Source: CAVVAL01 sp963740215
GTDB taxonomy: Bacteria > Actinomycetota > Actinomycetes > Mycobacteriales > Cryptosporangiaceae
Direction: 5' to 3'
Length of the DNA: 64,000 bases
Assembly: GCA_963740215.1 (NCBI GenBank)
Contig: CAVUDJ010000008.1
Coordinates: forward strand, 434,001 to 498,000
Positions 1-9,933 of the stretch are shown here, piece after piece. A program made the position numbers and the translations under genes. Position 1 is the first letter of the stretch; every line of letters begins with the position of its first letter. The notes under the pieces were generated by a model that searched no databases, had not been told where the DNA came from, and saw nothing but the letters and a program-made list of their open reading frames with translations.

Positions 1-2052
1 ACGGCGAAACCGAGGCCGGCGGAGAACGGGTCGTGCTCGGGCGTCATGTCCGCACCCCAGGCCCGGTAGCCCTTCTCCAGCCGGAGGCTGTTGAACGCGC
101 TTCGCCCGGCCGCGACGACGCCGTACCGCTGGCCGGCGTCCCACAGCGTGTCCCAGAGCTTGAGCCCGTTGTCGGCGGTGGTGTACAGCTCCCAGCCGAG
201 CTCGCCGACGTAGGACAGGCGCAGCGCGGTGACCGGCACCGTGCCGACGTACGCGCGCTTCGCTCGGAAGTACCCGAAGCCCCGGTGCGAGAAGTCCTCG
301 CGGGTGAGCGGCTGCACAAGGTCGCGCGCGAGCGGACCCCAGACGCCGAGGCAGCACGTGCCCGGCGTGCTGTCGTGCAGCGTGACGCCCTCCGGCGCGT
401 GGCGGCGGAACCAGTCGAGGTCGAGGTTGCCGTTGGCACCCACCTGGAACCGGTCCTCGGCGAGCCGGGCCACCGTCAGGTCGCTCCGGACGCCGCCGGC
501 GTGGTCGAGCAGCAGCGTGTACGTCACCGACCCGACCGGCTTCGCCAGGTTGTTCGTGGTCATGCGCTGGAGGAAGTCGAGCGAGCCAGGCCCGGCCACC
601 TCGATCCGCTTGAGCGGCGTCATGTCGTAGAGCGCGACCGCCTCGCGTGTGGCGTGCGACTCGGCGGAGGCGATCGGCGACCAGTACCGCGCCGACCACG
701 CGTCGCGCTCAGGCAGCTCCAGCTGCGGCAGCGTCGGCGTTCGCCCCGAACCAGTGCGGCCGCTCCCAGCCGTTCGCCTCCAGGAACACAGCCCCGAGCT
801 CCTGCTGACGGGGGTAGAACGGGCTGGTGCGCAGCGGCCGCGGCGACTCCATCGGCTGGAGCGGGTGCACGATGTCGTACACCTCGACGAAGTTCTGGCA
901 GCCACGCTGCTGCACGTAGCCGGGCGCGAGGTGGATCTCCTCGAAGCGGTGCAGCTCGCACTCGTGCAGGTCGGTCGAGGATCGCCCGTCGACCAGCCAC
1001 TCGGCCGTCGCCTTCGCCACCCCCGCCGAATGCGTCACCCACACCGCCTCGGCCACCCAGAACCCGGCCAGGTCGTGGTGCTCGCCGATGAGCGGGAAGC
1101 CGTCCGGCGTGAACGAGAAGATGCCGTTGATCCCCTCCTCGACCTTGGTCTCGGCGAGGCCGGGCAGCAGCGCGACGGCGTCGTCCCAGGCTGGCGCGAA
1201 GTCGTCCGGGGTGAAGTCCAGCTCGCCGTGGGTGAGGCCGGCGGGGTCGACGGGCATCGGGCGGTGCGAGTACGACCCGACGCCGAAGCGGTCGCCGTGC
1301 TCGCGGAAGTACAGGTCGCGATCCTGGTGGCGCAGGATCGGCGCGGTGGCCTCAGCGGTGGCCCCTGCCAGTAGAGGCACCGGGCTGGTCCGGGCGTACT
1401 GGTGCGCCATCGGTTGCAGCGGCACGGGCAGCCCGACTAGCCGTCCGACCTCGGCACCCCAGAAGCCTGCGCACGAGACGACGATGTCCGCCGGGAACTC
1501 ACCGTGGTCGGTCTCGACGCCGGTGACGCGGCCCTCGTCGGTGAGGATCCCGGTGACTGTGTGCCGGCCGAGAAACCGCGCGCCCCGGTCGGTCGCTCGT
1601 CGTGCCTGTGCCTCACCGGCAAGCACCGCCCTCGCCAGGCCGTCGGTGGGGACGTGCAGCCCACCGAGGATCCGGTCCTCGTCGAGCAGCGGGTGCAGCG
1701 CCGCGCACTCGGCCGGCGTACGGAGGAACGCCTCGACGCCCCACGACATGGCGAAGCCGTGCCGGCGCTTCAGCTCGGCCAAGCGCTCGGGTGTGGTGGC
1801 GACCTCCAGTCCGCCGACCTGGTCGAAGCACCCCAGTTCGGTGTACTTGGCGACGGTGTAGGCGGCGAACTCGGTCATCGTCTTCGACGGGTTGGTCTGG
1901 AAGACGAGGCCGGGCGCGTGCGAGCTGGATCCGCCGGTGGCGAAGAGGGGGCCGCGGTCGAGGACAGTCACCGCTGTCCAGCCGCGGTCGGTCAGCTCGT
2001 CGGCGAGGGCGCAGCCGACGATGCCGGCTCCGACGATCACGACTCGTGGCAT
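1..2052 (-). CDS. FAD-dependent dimethylglycine/sarcosine dehydrogenase (partial, one frameshift)
   Basis: Oxidative demethylase of the dimethylglycine/sarcosine dehydrogenase family: an N-terminal DAO-type FAD domain, then a folate-binding GcvT-like domain. The dinucleotide fold VIVGAGIVGCALADEL lies at the N-terminus and is followed by GGSSSHAPG, the stretch that holds the FAD-linking histidine in this family. The GcvT part (KPVGSVTYTLLLDHAGGVRS; GELGWELY) is read from about 700 down to the window edge, where the C-terminus is cut off. The two halves are in different frames. One extra base near 733 (GAC[G]CTG in sense) restores them, so this is probably one intact gene. Start ATG at 2052. 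It fits the choline/betaine genes at 7-16 kb, which would supply dimethylglycine. The exact substrate is inferred. Confidence 0.8.
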
Positions 2053-2078
2053 GAGCAACTTTCCGCCGTTTCCCATCA

Positions 2079-2104
2079 CGCAACATCACCCTCGATACGC
2101 AACA
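2079..2104. promoter_or_regulatory. Direct repeat of CGCAACA half-sites upstream of the dehydrogenase
   Basis: CGCAACA occurs at 2079-2085 and 2098-2104, 19 bp apart, just upstream of the dehydrogenase start. The same heptamer, or its complement TGTTGCG, is arranged as inverted repeats at 14100-14136 and 15111-15148 around the IclR gene, suggesting a shared regulator. The rest of the 2053-2447 gap shows only the dre-like site at 2355 and no gene. Confidence 0.45.
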
Positions 2105-2354
2105 GATTCGGGGCTCGAGGAAGCCCGTGTCAACGGTTCCCCTCCAAGTGACTCGGCACCGCCCAGCAGCCGCAGCACTGCTCGCCGGCAAGGCCCATTG
2201 GCCGCGATGAGTGAGATACCACGCAGGCGCACCCAAAACCCTCGTTGGGATGCAAATTATTCTCGTCGCTCACTGTCACGGCTGTAGTCCGGATTGAGTG
2301 TTACAACCCTTATGTGCTCACACAGCGGAGTCCTCAAAGGTAACAGTTTGAATA

Positions 2355-2370
2355 ACTGGTCTAGACCTGT
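2355..2370. promoter_or_regulatory. DasR-type operator (dre-like site)
   Basis: ACTGGTCTAGACCTGT matches 14 of 16 positions of the palindromic DasR-responsive element ACTGGTCTAGACCAGT known from streptomycetes. It lies 78 bp upstream of the RpiR start and ahead of the ngcEFG-like genes. That is the expected place if GlcNAc metabolites control this uptake locus. The match is seen directly; binding is inferred. Confidence 0.65.
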
Positions 2371-2447
2371 TGACTCGCCAGGCGGAACGGTAAGAATTTT
2401 CACCACACCCCTCCCCCGCCTGTTGGCCGACCCCGAGGACGCAGACG

Positions 2448-3431
2448 ATGACGGAGCACCGCACGAGGCTCGACGCCGAGATCGGCGGGAGCGACAGCGT
2501 GCTCGCGCGGGTCCGCGCCACTCAGGCGGAGCTGCCCGGCGCGCTGCAGCGGGTGGCGCACGTCGTACTCACCGACCCGTCCGCCGCCGCCCGCGCCACG
2601 ATCGTCGAGCTGGCCGAGCGCAGCGGCACCTCCCCCGCCACCGTCACCCGGTTCTGCCGGGCGCTCGGCTTCGACGGTTACGCCGAGCTACGGCTGAGCA
2701 TCGCCGCCGAGACCGGCCGCGCGGCCAGGGCGGCCGGTTGGACCGTCGACATCGGGCGCGAGATCCTCCCCACCGACCCGCTCGACCGGGTCCTCGCACA
2801 GATCATCGCCGCCGACACTCGCGCCCTCCAGGACACGTCGGGCCGGCTGGACCTCGACGCTGTCGACCGCGCCGCCACCGCGATGTCCGAGGCGAACCGG
2901 GTCGACATCTACGGCATCGGCGGCAGCGCGCTGGTCGGCGCCGAGCTGCAGCTGTGCCTCCACCGCATCGGCATCCCGTCCTGGGCCTGGACCGAGGTGC
3001 ACAACGGGCTTGCCAGCTCCGCGCTGCTGGGCGAGGGCGACGTCGCGCTCGGGATCTCCAACAGCGGCCAGACGCGGGAGACGATCGAGATGCTGGCCGA
3101 GGCCGGCAGCCACGGCGCGACCACCGTGGCGCTCACGAGCTATCCGGAGTCGCCGCTCGCCGACGTCGCCGACCTCGTACTGCTCACCTCGACCCACGAG
3201 ACCACGTTCCGCCCGGACGCACTGTCCGCCCGCCACCCGCAGCTGGTGGTGCTCGACCTCGTCTACGTCGCCATCGCGCAGCGCACCCACGAGCGCGCCG
3301 ACGCCGCGTTCCAGGTCACGGCGAGGGCTGTCGCCGGCCACCGGGCCGACGAGGGCGGGGCCGGCCGGACGCGCGGCGCGGGCGCCGCTGGGGCTGTCGA
3401 GGAGGTGAGCCCCGATGGCCGCCTCGGATGA
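2448..3431 (+). CDS. MurR/RpiR family transcriptional regulator
   Basis: 327-aa regulator. The N-terminal RpiR-type HTH (about residues 15-90) contains ELAERSGTSPATVTRFCRAL. The SIS sugar-phosphate-isomerase fold (about 130-270) contains DIYGIGGSALVGAELQL and LGISNSGQTRETIEML. SIS domains of this family sense phosphosugars or amino-sugar phosphates. It sits directly upstream of, and co-directional with, an NgcEFG-type GlcNAc importer, so it is the likely local regulator. The C-terminal 40 residues are low-complexity. ATG start after a long leader carrying the dre-like site. Confidence 0.85.
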   Translation: MTEHRTRLDAEIGGSDSVLARVRATQAELPGALQRVAHVVLTDPSAAARATIVELAERSGTSPATVTRFCRALGFDGYAELRLSIAAETGRAARAAGWTVDIGREILPTDPLDRVLAQIIAADTRALQDTSGRLDLDAVDRAATAMSEANRVDIYGIGGSALVGAELQLCLHRIGIPSWAWTEVHNGLASSALLGEGDVALGISNSGQTRETIEMLAEAGSHGATTVALTSYPESPLADVADLVLLTSTHETTFRPDALSARHPQLVVLDLVYVAIAQRTHERADAAFQVTARAVAGHRADEGGAGRTRGAGAAGAVEEVSPDGRLG

Positions 3432-3586
3432 TCGGACGCCCTGGGGTCACGACCCCTGATCACGACCTGACCAGGACACCACGCGCACAGGTAAGCCCGT
3501 GACCGGGACCCAAGCACCACAAGTTCGACACCGACGCGCCGTCCCCAACCGGCGTGTCGAACCACCCCTGAGCCGAGGAGAGGCAC

Positions 3587-5022
3587 ATGCCCGAATCCAC
3601 CCACCCGTCCCTGCTGAGCCGGCGTGAGCTGCTGCGCCGCGCGGCCGGGGTCGCCCTGCTGGTCGGCCCCGGCGGGGCGCTGCTCAGCGCGTGCGCGACC
3701 AGCGGAGGCGACGACGAACGAGACGTCCGGCGGCGGCAAGAAGTCGGAGAAGAACCCGTTCGGGGTGAAGGAAGACGCCGCGCTCGACGTCGTGATCTTC
3801 AACGGCGGCTACACCGACAAGTACGCGGTCGAGGTGCACGAGCCGCTGTACAAGAAGTCGTTCCCCAAGGCCGAGATCAAGCACCAGGCCACCCCGGAGA
3901 TCAAGACCGTCCTGCAGCCGCGGTTCGCCGGTGGCAACCCGCCGGACTTCGTCAACAACTCGGGCAGCGGGCTCGATGGACTTCGGCGCCCTCGTAGCCG
4001 ACGGCCAGCTGCTCGACCTCACGCCGACTGTGGGACGCCCCGTCCGTGGACGACCCGAGCAAGAAGGTGCGCGACACCGTCGTGCCCGGCACCGTCGAGA
4101 GCGGCTCGTTCAACGGCAAGCCGTACGTCGCTGTTCTACGTCTCGACCGTGTTCGGCCTGTGGTACTCCGGCAAGCTGTTCAAGGACAAGGGCTGGACCG
4201 CGCCCACCGACTGGGACAGCTTCATCAAGACGCTGCGACGCGATGAAGGCCGCGAAGATCACGCCGTACGCATACGCCGGCGCCAACGCCGCCTACTACC
4301 AGTGGAACGTCATCCTCACGCACGCTGCCAAGATCGGTGGCCCGGAGGTCCTCAAGAACATCGACAACCTCGAGGACGGCGCCTGGAAGGCACGACGCGG
4401 TGAAGGAGGCCGCGACGCATGTGGGCAGAGGTCGGCGCGAAGTACATGGACAAGAGCCACGAGGGGCTCAAGCACACGGACGTCCAGCTCCAGCAGAACC
4501 AGTACAAGGTCGGGTTCTACCCGTCCGGCGACTGGCTGGAGAACGAGCAGAAGAAGGACACGCCGCCGGACTTCGAGTACCAGTTGATCCCGATCCCGGC
4601 CAAGCCTGGCGGCGAAGATGGCGGCGGCGGCGCTGCGCGCCAGGCCGGCGAGGGATACATGGTGCCGGCGAAGGGCAAGAACACGGCGGGCGGACTGGAG
4701 TACGCGCGCCTGATGCTCTCGCTCGAGGGCGCGAAGGGCTTCACGAACCTGGTCAAGTCGCCGACCGTCGTGGTCGGCGGCGCCGAGGGCATCACGTTCC
4801 CGCCCGGCGTGACCAGCTCGCAGGCCGCGCTCAAGGCCGCCGGCTCCGACGTCTTCAACATCCGCTTCGACGGCCTGGTACCAGGACCTCGACACCGAGG
4901 CTCGCGCGGCCACCAACGAGCTGATGTTCGGCCGCATCAAGGCCGACGCGTACGTCGAGCGGATCCAGAAGAAGGCGGACGACATCAAGAAGGACTCGTC
5001 CGTCACCAAGTTCAAGGTCTGA
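3587..5022 (+). pseudogene. ngcE: NgcE-type N-acetylglucosamine/chitobiose-binding lipoprotein (multiple frameshifts)
   Basis: Extracellular solute-binding lipoprotein of a carbohydrate ABC importer. It has a Tat-like n-region (SRRELLRR), a hydrophobic core and lipobox LLSAC. The body reads as an NgcE-like protein when frames are joined: DVVIFNGGYTDKYAVEVHEP, FVNNSGSG, LWYSGKLFKDKGWTAPTDWD, YQWNVILTHAAKIGGPEVLK, GFYPSGDWLENEQKK. About eight breaks (near 3715, 3976, 4029, 4131, 4235, 4390, 4424 and 4879) each resolve by removing one base, leaving about 470 continuous residues ending KKDSSVTKFKV. Conservation across every break argues for sequence error rather than decay. First gene of the ngcEFG-like operon. 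Family is quite sure; substrate inferred from similarity and the dre-like site. Confidence 0.78.
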
Positions 5023-5065
5023 ATAGGCCCAGCAGCCAGGAGCGGAAACACGGAGCGTACTGATC

Positions 5066-5978
5066 ATGCGGCACGGTAAGTACCCGTTCATCGTCGGCTT
5101 CTTGTTCGTGCCGGTGACGCTGTACGTGGTCTTTGTGATCTGGCCCTACCTCCAGGCGTTCTACATCGCCATGAACGCCTGGAGGGGGTTCACCGTCCCG
5201 CCGAGATGGGTCGGGTTCGACAACTTCTCGCGGATGCTCACCGAGGACGACCGCTTCTGGCGGGCGGTGTGGCACAACGCCATCCTCCTGATCACCCTGC
5301 CGCTGATCACCATCGCCATCGCCCTGTTCTTCTCGTTCCTGCTCACCGTGGGCGGGAGGTCCAGGGGCGGGAACATGTCCGGGATCTGGGGGTCGAAGTT
5401 CTACCGCGTGGTGTTCTTCTTCCCCCAGGTCCTGGCCGTCCCGATCATCGCCGTGCTGTTCCAGACGGTGTACCGGCCGAACGAGTCCGGTCTCATCAAC
5501 GGAATCCTGACTGAAGCTCGGCCTCGACCCGGTCCTGTTCATGATCGACCCGAAGCTCGCGCTGCCGTCGATCATCGCCGTGCTGGTCTGGCAGGCGGTC
5601 GGCTTCTACGTGGTGCTCTTCTCGGCCGGCATGGGGTCGATCCCGAACGATCTCTACGAGGCGGCCGAGCTGGACGGGGCGAGCAAGCCGCGCATGTTCT
5701 TCAGCGTGACGCTGCCGCTGCTGCGGGACACGCTCCAGGTCGCCTGGGTGTACCTCGGCATCCTGGCGTTCGACGCGTTCGCCATCGTGAACGTCCTCGC
5801 GATCGCCGACGGCGGCCCGGACGGCGCCACGACCGTTCTCGCGCTGGAGATCTACCGCGCGTACGGCAAGAACGACTTCGGCTACGCGTCCGCACTGGGC
5901 GTGGCGCTGTTCTTCCTGACCATCACCTTCGCCGCCCTCACCCTCCGGGTGACCAGGCGCGAAGCGATCGAGTACTAA
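5066..5978 (+). CDS. ngcF: NgcF-type sugar ABC permease (one frameshift)
   Basis: MalF-type inner-membrane permease of about 303 aa with six predicted membrane spans. The first, VGFLFVPVTLYVVFVIW, is at the N-terminus. The EAA loop reads EAAELDGASKPRMFFSVTLP, the contact point for the ATPase. One extra base near 5513 (CTG[A]CTG) splits it; the joined protein reads NGILLKLGLDPVLF through the break. Lies 43 bp after ngcE and 12 bp before ngcG. No ATPase gene is in the cluster, as in other ngc loci that use the shared MsiK ATPase. Confidence 0.82.
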
Positions 5979-5990
5979 AGAGGGCCGGAC

Positions 5991-6893
5991 ATGACAACCA
6001 CCGCAGACCCGGCGGCACCGGCCCGCACCGCGCAACCGCCCGGCCGCCGCAGGACAGTGCGGTCCCAGGTCAACCTCTTCAACGGCATGGGCCACCTGGC
6101 GCTCGCGTTCTGGGCGCTCCTGGTGATCGTGCCGATCATCTGGGTGTTCCTTGCGTCGTTCAAGAACACCACCGAGATCTTCTCCAGCCCGTGGACGCTG
6201 CCGGCCGAGGCGCGCTGGGAGAACTACGGCCGGGCGTGGACGAAGGCGCGCGTCGGGGACTACTTCCTCAACAGCGTCTGGGTGGTGGCCTGGAGCACGT
6301 TCGGCACGATGCTGTTCGGCTCGATGGCCGCCTACGTGCTCGCCCGGTACGAGTTCTTCGGCCGCCGCTTCCTGTACTTCTTCTTCGTCGCCGGGCTGGC
6401 GTTTCCGACGTTCCTCGCGATCGTCCCGCTGTTCTTCGTGGTCCAGCAGCTGGGGCTGCTCAACACGCACACCGGGCTGATCCTCGTCTACATCGCCTAC
6501 TCGCTGCCGTTCACCGTGTTCTTCCTCAGCGCGTTCTTCCGCACGCTGCCCACGTCGGTGGCCGAGGCGGGCATCATCGACGGCTGCTCGCACACCAGGC
6601 TGTTCTTCAGCGTGATGCTGCCGATGGCCAAGCCCGGAATGATCAGCGTGGCGATCTTCAACATCATCGGCCAGTGGGCGCAGTACCTGCTGCCGCTGGT
6701 GCTGGTCGGCGGCGACCAGGACAAGTGGGTGCTCACCCAGGGCATCGCGCAGATCTCGGTGACCGCCGGCTACGAGGCCGACTGGTCGGGGCTGTTCGCG
6801 GCCCTCACGATCTCGATCCTGCCGATGATCATCGTGTACGCGATCTTCCAGCGGCAGATCCAGTCCGGCCTCACCGCGGGCGCCGTCAAGTAG
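5991..6893 (+). CDS. ngcG: NgcG-type sugar ABC permease
   Basis: 300-aa MalG-type permease, intact. A hydrophilic N-terminus rich in Ala/Pro precedes six predicted helices (for example LAFWALLVIVPIIWVFLA and LFYFFFVAGLAFPTFLAIV-like spans). The EAA loop reads EAGIIDGCSHTRLFFSVMLP before the last two spans. It ends LTAGAVK. Partner of the upstream ngcF product in a GlcNAc/chitobiose importer. Last gene of the operon: the stop is followed within 4 bases by a 20-bp hairpin. Confidence 0.85.
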   Translation: MTTTADPAAPARTAQPPGRRRTVRSQVNLFNGMGHLALAFWALLVIVPIIWVFLASFKNTTEIFSSPWTLPAEARWENYGRAWTKARVGDYFLNSVWVVAWSTFGTMLFGSMAAYVLARYEFFGRRFLYFFFVAGLAFPTFLAIVPLFFVVQQLGLLNTHTGLILVYIAYSLPFTVFFLSAFFRTLPTSVAEAGIIDGCSHTRLFFSVMLPMAKPGMISVAIFNIIGQWAQYLLPLVLVGGDQDKWVLTQGIAQISVTAGYEADWSGLFAALTISILPMIIVYAIFQRQIQSGLTAGAVK

Positions 6894-6896
6894 CCG

Positions 6897-6939
6897 TTGC
6901 GGTTGGATCGTGGAGCCACGCTCCACGATCCAACCGCAA
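6897..6939. terminator. 20-bp perfect hairpin between convergent genes
   Basis: Arms 6897-6916 and 6920-6939 (ttgcggttggatcgtggagc and its complement) are perfect over 20 bp with a 3-nt loop. It lies between the ngcG stop (+) and the stop of the betaine-binding protein (-), so it probably terminates both directions. There is no T-run, as is common for actinobacterial terminators. Confidence 0.75.
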
Positions 6940-6947
6940 ACCAGGTG

Positions 6948-7905
6948 CTACGGCAGCCAGGCCTTCCAGGTCGACTCGTTCGCCTTCACCCACTTCTCCG
7001 CCGCCTGCTCCGGCGTCAGCTTGTCGTTGGTGATCGCGTTCGAGACCTCGTCCTGGTCGTCGTTGGTCCACTTGAAGTTCTTGACCAGCGTGTACGCGGC
7101 GCCGCCTTCGTCCGCGAACTTCTTGCTCACGATCTTGTCGAGCACGTACGGCGGGTAGTCGCAGGCGACCTTCTTGGGGTCTGCGTCGCAACCGGGCTTG
7201 TACGGCGGGAGCTTCACCTGCACGAGCTCGATCTGCGCGTGCAGCCACTGCGGCGAGTAGAAGTAGAACAGCAGCGGCGTCTTCTGCTTGTCGGCCTGCT
7301 GGGCGGCCTTGATGATCGCGGCCTCGCTGCCCGAGTACACGACCTTGTAGTTCAGGCCGAGGTTCTTGATCAGCGCCTCGTCGTTGGTGACGAAGGACGG
7401 GTCACCCGCGAGGAACTGGCCCTTGCCGCCGGACTCGGACGTCTTGAACAGGTTCGGCGTACTTGTTCAGGTTCTTGTAGTCGGTGATGTCGGGGTACTT
7501 CTCGGCCATCCACTTGGGCACGTACCAGCCGATCACGCCGTCGTTGCCGGTCGGGCCGGAGTTGACCGCCACCTTCTTCTCGTCGATGTACTTCTTCTTC
7601 AGGTCGTCGTGGGCCCAGTTCTCGACGATGGCGTCGACCTCGCCGGTCTCGAAGCCCTGCCAGGACACCTCCTCCTTGAGGTTCTTCTCCTCGACGTCGT
7701 AGTCCAGCTCGTTCTCCAGCAGGTACCCGATGACCGCCGCGTTCGCCTCGTAGCCGACCCACGGGTTGATCGCGAGCTTGACGGTGCCCTTCTTCCCCGC
7801 CGGTGCCGCATCACCCGAGTCGGTGGTCACGCCGCCGCACCCGGCGAGCACCAGGCTCAGCCCGGCGCCCGCGGCCGCGAGACGGAGAAGTCTCTTCGCT
7901 CCCAT
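6948..7905 (-). CDS. Glycine betaine/proline-type ABC transporter substrate-binding lipoprotein (one frameshift)
   Basis: OpuAC/ProX-type quaternary-amine binding protein of about 318 aa. Signal peptide with lipobox LVLAGC at residues 20-25. Body motifs include INPWVGYEANAAVIGYLLE, SWQGFETGEVDAIVENWAHD, GNDGVIGWYVPKW and FYFYSPQWLHAQI. One extra base near 7457 (GCC[G]AAC) splits the frame. ATG at 7905 is preferred because an AAGGGA ribosome site lies upstream; a GTG seven codons earlier is possible. Last gene of the choline/betaine operon. Confidence 0.83.
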
Positions 7906-7935
7906 AGTCTTTGCGTTCCCTTCCACATGGTGATC

Positions 7936-9933
7936 TCAGCCGGCGTGACCGGCCTGAGTGGACAGCGAGCGCTCCCCCGGGCGCTGGGTCAGGCGGTCGA
8001 GGACGACGCCGAGCAGCACGATCGCGATGCCGGCGGCGAGCCCCTTGCCGAAGTCCTCGGACTGCGCGAACCCGGCGACGACGTCGTAGCCGAGCGCGCC
8101 GGCGCCGACCAGGCCACCCACGACGACCATCGACAGCACCATGACGATGCCCTGGTTGGTGGCGAGCAGCAGGGCGCGGCGAGCGACAGGCAGCTGCGCC
8201 TTCCACAGCAGCTGCCAGGACGTGGACCCGGCGGAGGTGGCGGCCTCGACCACCGAGGTCGGGACGCCACGGATCCCGTCCTCGACGAGCCGCACGACGG
8301 GCGGGATCGCGAAGATCACGGCCGCGACGATCGCGGTGAACCGGGTGGCGCCGAACAGCGCGACGGCCGGCAGCAGGTAGACGAACGACGGCATCGTCTG
8401 GGCGGCGTCGAGCAGCGGACGCAGCAGCGTGGCGAGCCGGTCGCTGCGGGCGGCGGCCACCCCGAGGGCCACACCGACGAGCATGGTGAGCACCGTGGCC
8501 ACGAGGACCGTCGCCAGGGTCTCCATGCTGTGCTGCCACAGACCGAGCGCGATCACCGCGCCGAGGCACGCCGTGGCGGTGACGGCGGCCCTGACTCCTG
8601 TCGCCAGGACACCGACGGCGAACACGACGGCGAGCACCAGCCACCACGGCGCGGCCGTCAGCACGTCCTGGAGCGGGTTGAGCAGCGCCGCCGTGACGCC
8701 GTTCTTCAGCGCGTCCGTGACGGGGAACGCGTTCGTCTCGATCCACTCGACCGCGGTGTTGACGGGCTCGGCGAACGAGAAGTGCAGCGCCTCCGGGAAC
8801 TCGGCGCCGACCGGCAGCACCTTGCCGAGCATCGTCAGGGCCGCCGCCGCCACGACCGCTCCGAGCACGACCACGCGGCGCCGTGACGCCGACACCGGCC
8901 CGCCACCGCGGTACTGCTCCTCGACCCGCCGGCTGGCCCGCGTGGTGATGCGGTCGAGCATGATCGCCATCACGACGATCGCCACGCCGGCGTCGAACGC
9001 GGTGCCGACGTTGACCCGCTCCAGCGACCGCACGATGTTCGCGCCGAGACCGGGCGCGTTGATGAGCGCGGTGATCACGACCATCGACAGCGCGAGCATG
9101 ATCGTCTGGTTCACGGCCAGCACGATCGTCCGCTTCGCCATCGGCAGCTGCACCGTGCGCAGCCGCTGCCAGCGCGTGGCGCCGAGCGACGTCGACGCCT
9201 CCAGGGTGGCCGGCGACACCTCCTCGATGCCGAGCGCGGTGATGCGGATGGCCGCCGGGATCGCATAGATCAGCGTCGCGATCGCCGCCGACGGCGCGCC
9301 GATGAGGAAGATCAGCGCCATCGGGGCGAGGTAGGCGAACGTCGGCATGATCTGCATGACGTCCAGCACGGGCGTGAGCACCGCACGCAGGCGGCGGCTG
9401 CGCCCCGCGGCGACGCCGAGCGGGATCCCCAGCGCGAGCGCAATCAGCACGGCGGTGGCCGTGAGGGCGAGCGTGTCGATGCTCTCCTCCCACAACCCGA
9501 GCACACCGAACGTGGCGAAGCTCGCGACGGCGAGCAGCCCCATCCGCCAGCCGGCGAGGATCAGGCCGACGGCGCCGCCGACCGCGGTGACGCCGATCCA
9601 GCCGAGCCCGACGAGCGCGCCCTGCAGCAACGCGTACAGCTGCGAGATCCCGAGCCGGATGCCGTTGACGAAGAACAGGAAGACAGGGCTGGAGTTGCGG
9701 TTCGCGTCGACCCAGTCGCGAGCGTCGTTGAAGACCCGGAACGCCGCCGCGTCCTCGCTGTGCGGCAGCGCCGCCGTGCCGCGAAACACGACGTACAGCG
9801 CGGCGGCGGTGACGACGAGCACCACCGCCCACAGGCCGCGCTTGGCCGCCCGCGTTCGGATTCTTGAGGGTGCGGGCGGCGCCTCGACCCTCAACAGTCC
9901 GACACTCGGCGGGCGGGTGGCCGTCTGACTCAC
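7936..9933 (-). CDS. Double-domain glycine betaine/proline-type ABC permease
   Basis: 665-aa protein containing two complete OpuAB/ProW-like permease domains in one chain. The first has MPTFAYLAPMALIFLIGAP and EASTSLGATRWQRLRTVQLP. The second has MPSFVYLLPAVALFGATRF and EAATSAGSTSWQLLWKAQLP. Each carries its own EAA-type loop, so one polypeptide could replace the usual permease dimer. Its ATG overlaps the stop of the upstream ATPase gene by 4 bases (ATGA), implying translational coupling. The sequence encoding residues about 8-25 resembles an intergenic hairpin family seen elsewhere in the window. Confidence 0.88.
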   Translation of the reverse strand: MSQTATRPPSVGLLRVEAPPAPSRIRTRAAKRGLWAVVLVVTAAALYVVFRGTAALPHSEDAAAFRVFNDARDWVDANRNSSPVFLFFVNGIRLGISQLYALLQGALVGLGWIGVTAVGGAVGLILAGWRMGLLAVASFATFGVLGLWEESIDTLALTATAVLIALALGIPLGVAAGRSRRLRAVLTPVLDVMQIMPTFAYLAPMALIFLIGAPSAAIATLIYAIPAAIRITALGIEEVSPATLEASTSLGATRWQRLRTVQLPMAKRTIVLAVNQTIMLALSMVVITALINAPGLGANIVRSLERVNVGTAFDAGVAIVVMAIMLDRITTRASRRVEEQYRGGGPVSASRRRVVVLGAVVAAAALTMLGKVLPVGAEFPEALHFSFAEPVNTAVEWIETNAFPVTDALKNGVTAALLNPLQDVLTAAPWWLVLAVVFAVGVLATGVRAAVTATACLGAVIALGLWQHSMETLATVLVATVLTMLVGVALGVAAARSDRLATLLRPLLDAAQTMPSFVYLLPAVALFGATRFTAIVAAVIFAIPPVVRLVEDGIRGVPTSVVEAATSAGSTSWQLLWKAQLPVARRALLLATNQGIVMVLSMVVVGGLVGAGALGYDVVAGFAQSEDFGKGLAAGIAIVLLGVVLDRLTQRPGERSLSTQAGHAG

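Noticed and set aside
3587..5022. Programmed +1 frameshifting in ngcE and other split genes
   Set aside because: Eight shifts in one gene, no common slippery site or stop codon at the shift, and breaks in unrelated genes make sequence error far more likely.
5496..6926. 476-codon antisense open frame across ngcF/ngcG
   Set aside because: Low-complexity His/Glu/Arg shadow opposite two conserved permeases.
7366..8886. 506-codon plus-strand open frame opposite the betaine transporter genes
   Set aside because: Asp/Arg/His-rich shadow; no start signal and no motif.
7811..9832. Long alternate-frame open frame inside the permease gene
   Set aside because: Arg/Ala-rich shadow caused by high GC; the true frame has transporter motifs and membrane spans.
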